A DNA stretch of 7,152 nucleotides. It comes from an uncultured Collinsella sp. GTDB taxonomy: Bacteria; Actinomycetota; Coriobacteriia; Coriobacteriales; Coriobacteriaceae. Location: positions 1 through 7,152 of the forward strand of contig CABUZK010000062.1 of assembly GCA_902496115.1 (NCBI GenBank), in the 5' to 3' direction. A program made the translations under genes and the position numbers. Positions 5,528 through 7,152 of the stretch are shown piece by piece (positions within the stretch are counted from its first letter, which is position 1; each line of letters opens with the position of its first letter). The notes beneath the pieces were generated by a model. That model saw nothing but the letters and a program-made list of their open reading frames with translations, did not search any database and had not been told where the DNA came from.

Positions 5528-6922
5528 ATGTGCAATGTTTCGCTCAACGGTACGCAGCCGACCGATGCCTCCATCCGTGTCCTGCGTGCGCTCGAGGCAG
5601 CCGGTCTTGAGGCTTGGTATGTTGGCGGTTGGGTGCGTGATGCCCTGATGGGGCGCCCCAGCCACGATGTTGATATGTGCTGCAGCGGCTTGTGGCAGGA
5701 GTCCAAGGCGGCGCTCGAGTCGGCTGACATTGCTGTGGTTGAGTCGGGCATTAAATTTGGCGGCATCACGGCCATTTGCGATGGCGAGCGCATTGAGGTC
5801 ACGACGTATCGCTTGGACGGTTTTTACACCGATGGCCGCCATCCCCAGAGTGTGGAGCGTGCGGCTTCGCTTGAGGACGATCTGGCGCGCCGTGACTTTA
5901 CCGTTAATGCCATGGCTTGGCATCCCGATCGTGGTCTTGTCGACCGCTACGATGGCCAAGGCGACCTTGAGCGTAAACTTATCCGTGCCGTCGGAGATCC
6001 CAAGCGTCGCTTTAACGAGGACGCGCTTCGCATGCTGCGCGCGGTGCGTTTTGCCTGCCGTCTGGATTTTATGATCGAGCCTAAGACCAAACAGGCGCTT
6101 GCCGAGTGCTCGCCGCTGCTCGATGCCGTGGCTCGCGAGCGCGTGGGCATTGAGCTCGAAGGCATTCTTTCGACCGGTCATGGGGGAGACGCGATGCTAC
6201 GCTACCCCGAGCTTATTTGCGCCGCCGTGCCCGAGCTTGCTGCGGGAAGGGGCTTTGACCAGTGCAGCGTCTATCATGCCTTTAATGTCTACGAGCATAT
6301 CGCTCGCGTGTTGACGGTAGCGGGGGAGTTGGCACTGTGTGATGGCGTGGAGCCTTCGCCGAGCTTAATGTGGGCAGCGTTTTTGCACGACGTCTCCAAG
6401 CCTGATTGCTTTACGGTCGACCATGCGGGCAGCGGCCATTTCTACGGTCATCCCGAGCTTGGCGCCAAGAAGTCGCGCGCCATTATGGATCGTCTGGCGC
6501 TTTCGCACGATTTGATTCGCGACGTGTGCCTGCTAATCAAGTACCATGACAAGCCGCTGCGTCCCGAGCGATCCTGCCTGCTCAATATGATGCGCGCGCT
6601 TTCGGGCGAGGGCGTCGACACGCCGCGCCTGATTGACGAGCTCATGGACCTTAAACGTGCCGATACGCTGGGCAAGGCGCCGTCGTGCTTCTATTACGTC
6701 GAGACGATCGAGGAGATGCGTTCGCTCGCCCACAACCTGCTTGAGCCGGGGGAGCCCTATACGCTCAAGATGCTTGCCATCAACGGCGGCGACTTGATCC
6801 GCGCTGGCGTCAAGCCCGGGCCGGAGTTGGGGCAGCTGCTCAACGCCGCCCTCGACGCTGTGATCGAGGACAATGTTCCCAACGAGCGCGAAGCCCTTCT
6901 GGCCCATCTGCACCTGGGATAA
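5528..6922 (+). CDS. cca: CCA-adding tRNA nucleotidyltransferase (class II, HD domain)
   Basis: This 464-residue cytoplasmic enzyme of the class II CCA-adding/poly(A)-polymerase superfamily should build or repair the 3' CCA of tRNAs from CTP and ATP without a template. The N-terminal catalytic head shows GGWVRD (33-38), the metal-binding acidic pair in HDVD (Asp47, Asp49), RRDFTVNAMA (121-130), and the nucleotide-selecting EDALR motif (Glu164, Asp165, Arg168) followed by LRAVRFA. The C-terminal half carries an HD phosphohydrolase domain: EH (His257), LHD (His287-Asp288), then GHPELGAKKS. The start ATG is 8 bases after a full AGGAGG (5514-5519); an upstream in-frame TTG at 5504 lies before that site and is rejected. 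Codon use is looser (more GCTT, TTG, TTT) than in the PTS genes, fitting lower expression. A pure poly(A) polymerase or an A- or CC-adding variant cannot be excluded from motifs alone. Confidence 0.9.
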   Translation: MCNVSLNGTQPTDASIRVLRALEAAGLEAWYVGGWVRDALMGRPSHDVDMCCSGLWQESKAALESADIAVVESGIKFGGITAICDGERIEVTTYRLDGFYTDGRHPQSVERAASLEDDLARRDFTVNAMAWHPDRGLVDRYDGQGDLERKLIRAVGDPKRRFNEDALRMLRAVRFACRLDFMIEPKTKQALAECSPLLDAVARERVGIELEGILSTGHGGDAMLRYPELICAAVPELAAGRGFDQCSVYHAFNVYEHIARVLTVAGELALCDGVEPSPSLMWAAFLHDVSKPDCFTVDHAGSGHFYGHPELGAKKSRAIMDRLALSHDLIRDVCLLIKYHDKPLRPERSCLLNMMRALSGEGVDTPRLIDELMDLKRADTLGKAPSCFYYVETIEEMRSLAHNLLEPGEPYTLKMLAINGGDLIRAGVKPGPELGQLLNAALDAVIEDNVPNEREALLAHLHLG

Positions 6923-7012
6923 ACATCCTTTGGTTCGTCCCAAATGGGCTACCTAATTGACCTGCGCTTTCCATAACCTCACGACAAAATCTGAGCAATT
7001 TTGAATTTCTTC
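6923..7012. other. Gap after the CCA-enzyme gene with a weak AT-rich hairpin
   Basis: The only structure seen is CAAAAT (6985-6990) facing ATTTTG (6998-7003), followed by a T-rich stretch. It might end the preceding transcript, but the stem is AT-only apart from its outer pair and much weaker than the other terminators here. No open frame with a ribosome-binding site is visible. Confidence 0.25.
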
Positions 7013-7041
7013 TTGCGCTCGCGTTTTTTGTCCCGTAATAT
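7013..7041 (+). promoter_or_regulatory. Promoter of the tRNA-Glu gene
   Basis: TTGCGC (7013-7018) and TAATAT (7036-7041) are separated by exactly 17 bases. Transcription would start near 7048, about 28 bases before the mature tRNA, leaving a short 5' leader for RNase P to remove. Confidence 0.55.
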
Positions 7042-7075
7042 ATTTCCTCGCAGCACGGCAGTGCAGATGTCATGT

Positions 7076-7152
7076 GGCCCGTTCGTCTAGCGGTTTAGGA
7101 CGCCGCCCTCTCAAGGCGGAGATCACCAGTTCGAATCTGGTACGGGCTACCA
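7076..7152 (+). tRNA. tRNA-Glu (anticodon CUC)
   Basis: A full cloverleaf can be drawn. The acceptor stem is GGCCCGT (7076-7082) with ACGGGCT, the D stem GTCT/GGAC, the anticodon stem CCGCC/GGCGG with loop CTCTCAA (anticodon CTC, reading GAG), and the T stem ACCAG/CTGGT with loop TTCGAAT. A73 and an encoded CCA follow. GAG is the dominant Glu codon in the neighbouring genes, matching this anticodon. The first acceptor pair is G1-U72, a wobble. The window ends on the last A of CCA, so anything using the tRNA 3' end as an integration site lies outside view. Confidence 0.97.

Overview
This is a high-GC bacterial window carrying central sugar-uptake genes. Strong NNC/NNG third-position bias, a fructose PTS gene cluster, an actinobacterial-style tRNA-Glu(CUC) and the protein sequences suggest a gut actinobacterium of the class Coriobacteriia, most likely close to Collinsella. 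The genus is an inference from overall look, not a database match.

Layout: (1) 1-549 is the 3' end of a fructose-type PTS Enzyme II gene, showing an Ala/Pro/Lys/Glu-rich linker and a C-terminal EIIA domain, followed by a strong terminator. (2) 621-1074 is the longest non-coding stretch. It holds two separate long inverted-repeat elements, then a probable promoter and a short ptsH leader that can fold in two mutually exclusive ways around the ribosome-binding site. (3) 1075-3175 encodes the general PTS proteins HPr (ptsH) and Enzyme I (ptsI), with a terminator-like hairpin between them. (4) 3250-4182 and 4399-5331 are tandem, diverged PfkB-family sugar kinases of the 1-phosphofructokinase type, each followed by a very strong terminator. 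(5) 5528-6922 encodes a class II CCA-adding enzyme/poly(A)-polymerase-type nucleotidyltransferase with an HD domain. (6) The window ends exactly at the 3' CCA of a tRNA-Glu gene with its own promoter.

All genes lie on the + strand. The first five form one pathway: PEP phosphorylates Enzyme I, then HPr His15, then the EIIA histidine, and then sugar during uptake. The PfkB kinases would convert the resulting fructose 1-phosphate (or a related hexose phosphate) to the bisphosphate for glycolysis. The CCA enzyme and tRNA-Glu are an unrelated tRNA-maturation pair. The most unusual material is non-coding: the two inverted-repeat elements and the candidate RNA switch upstream of ptsH.
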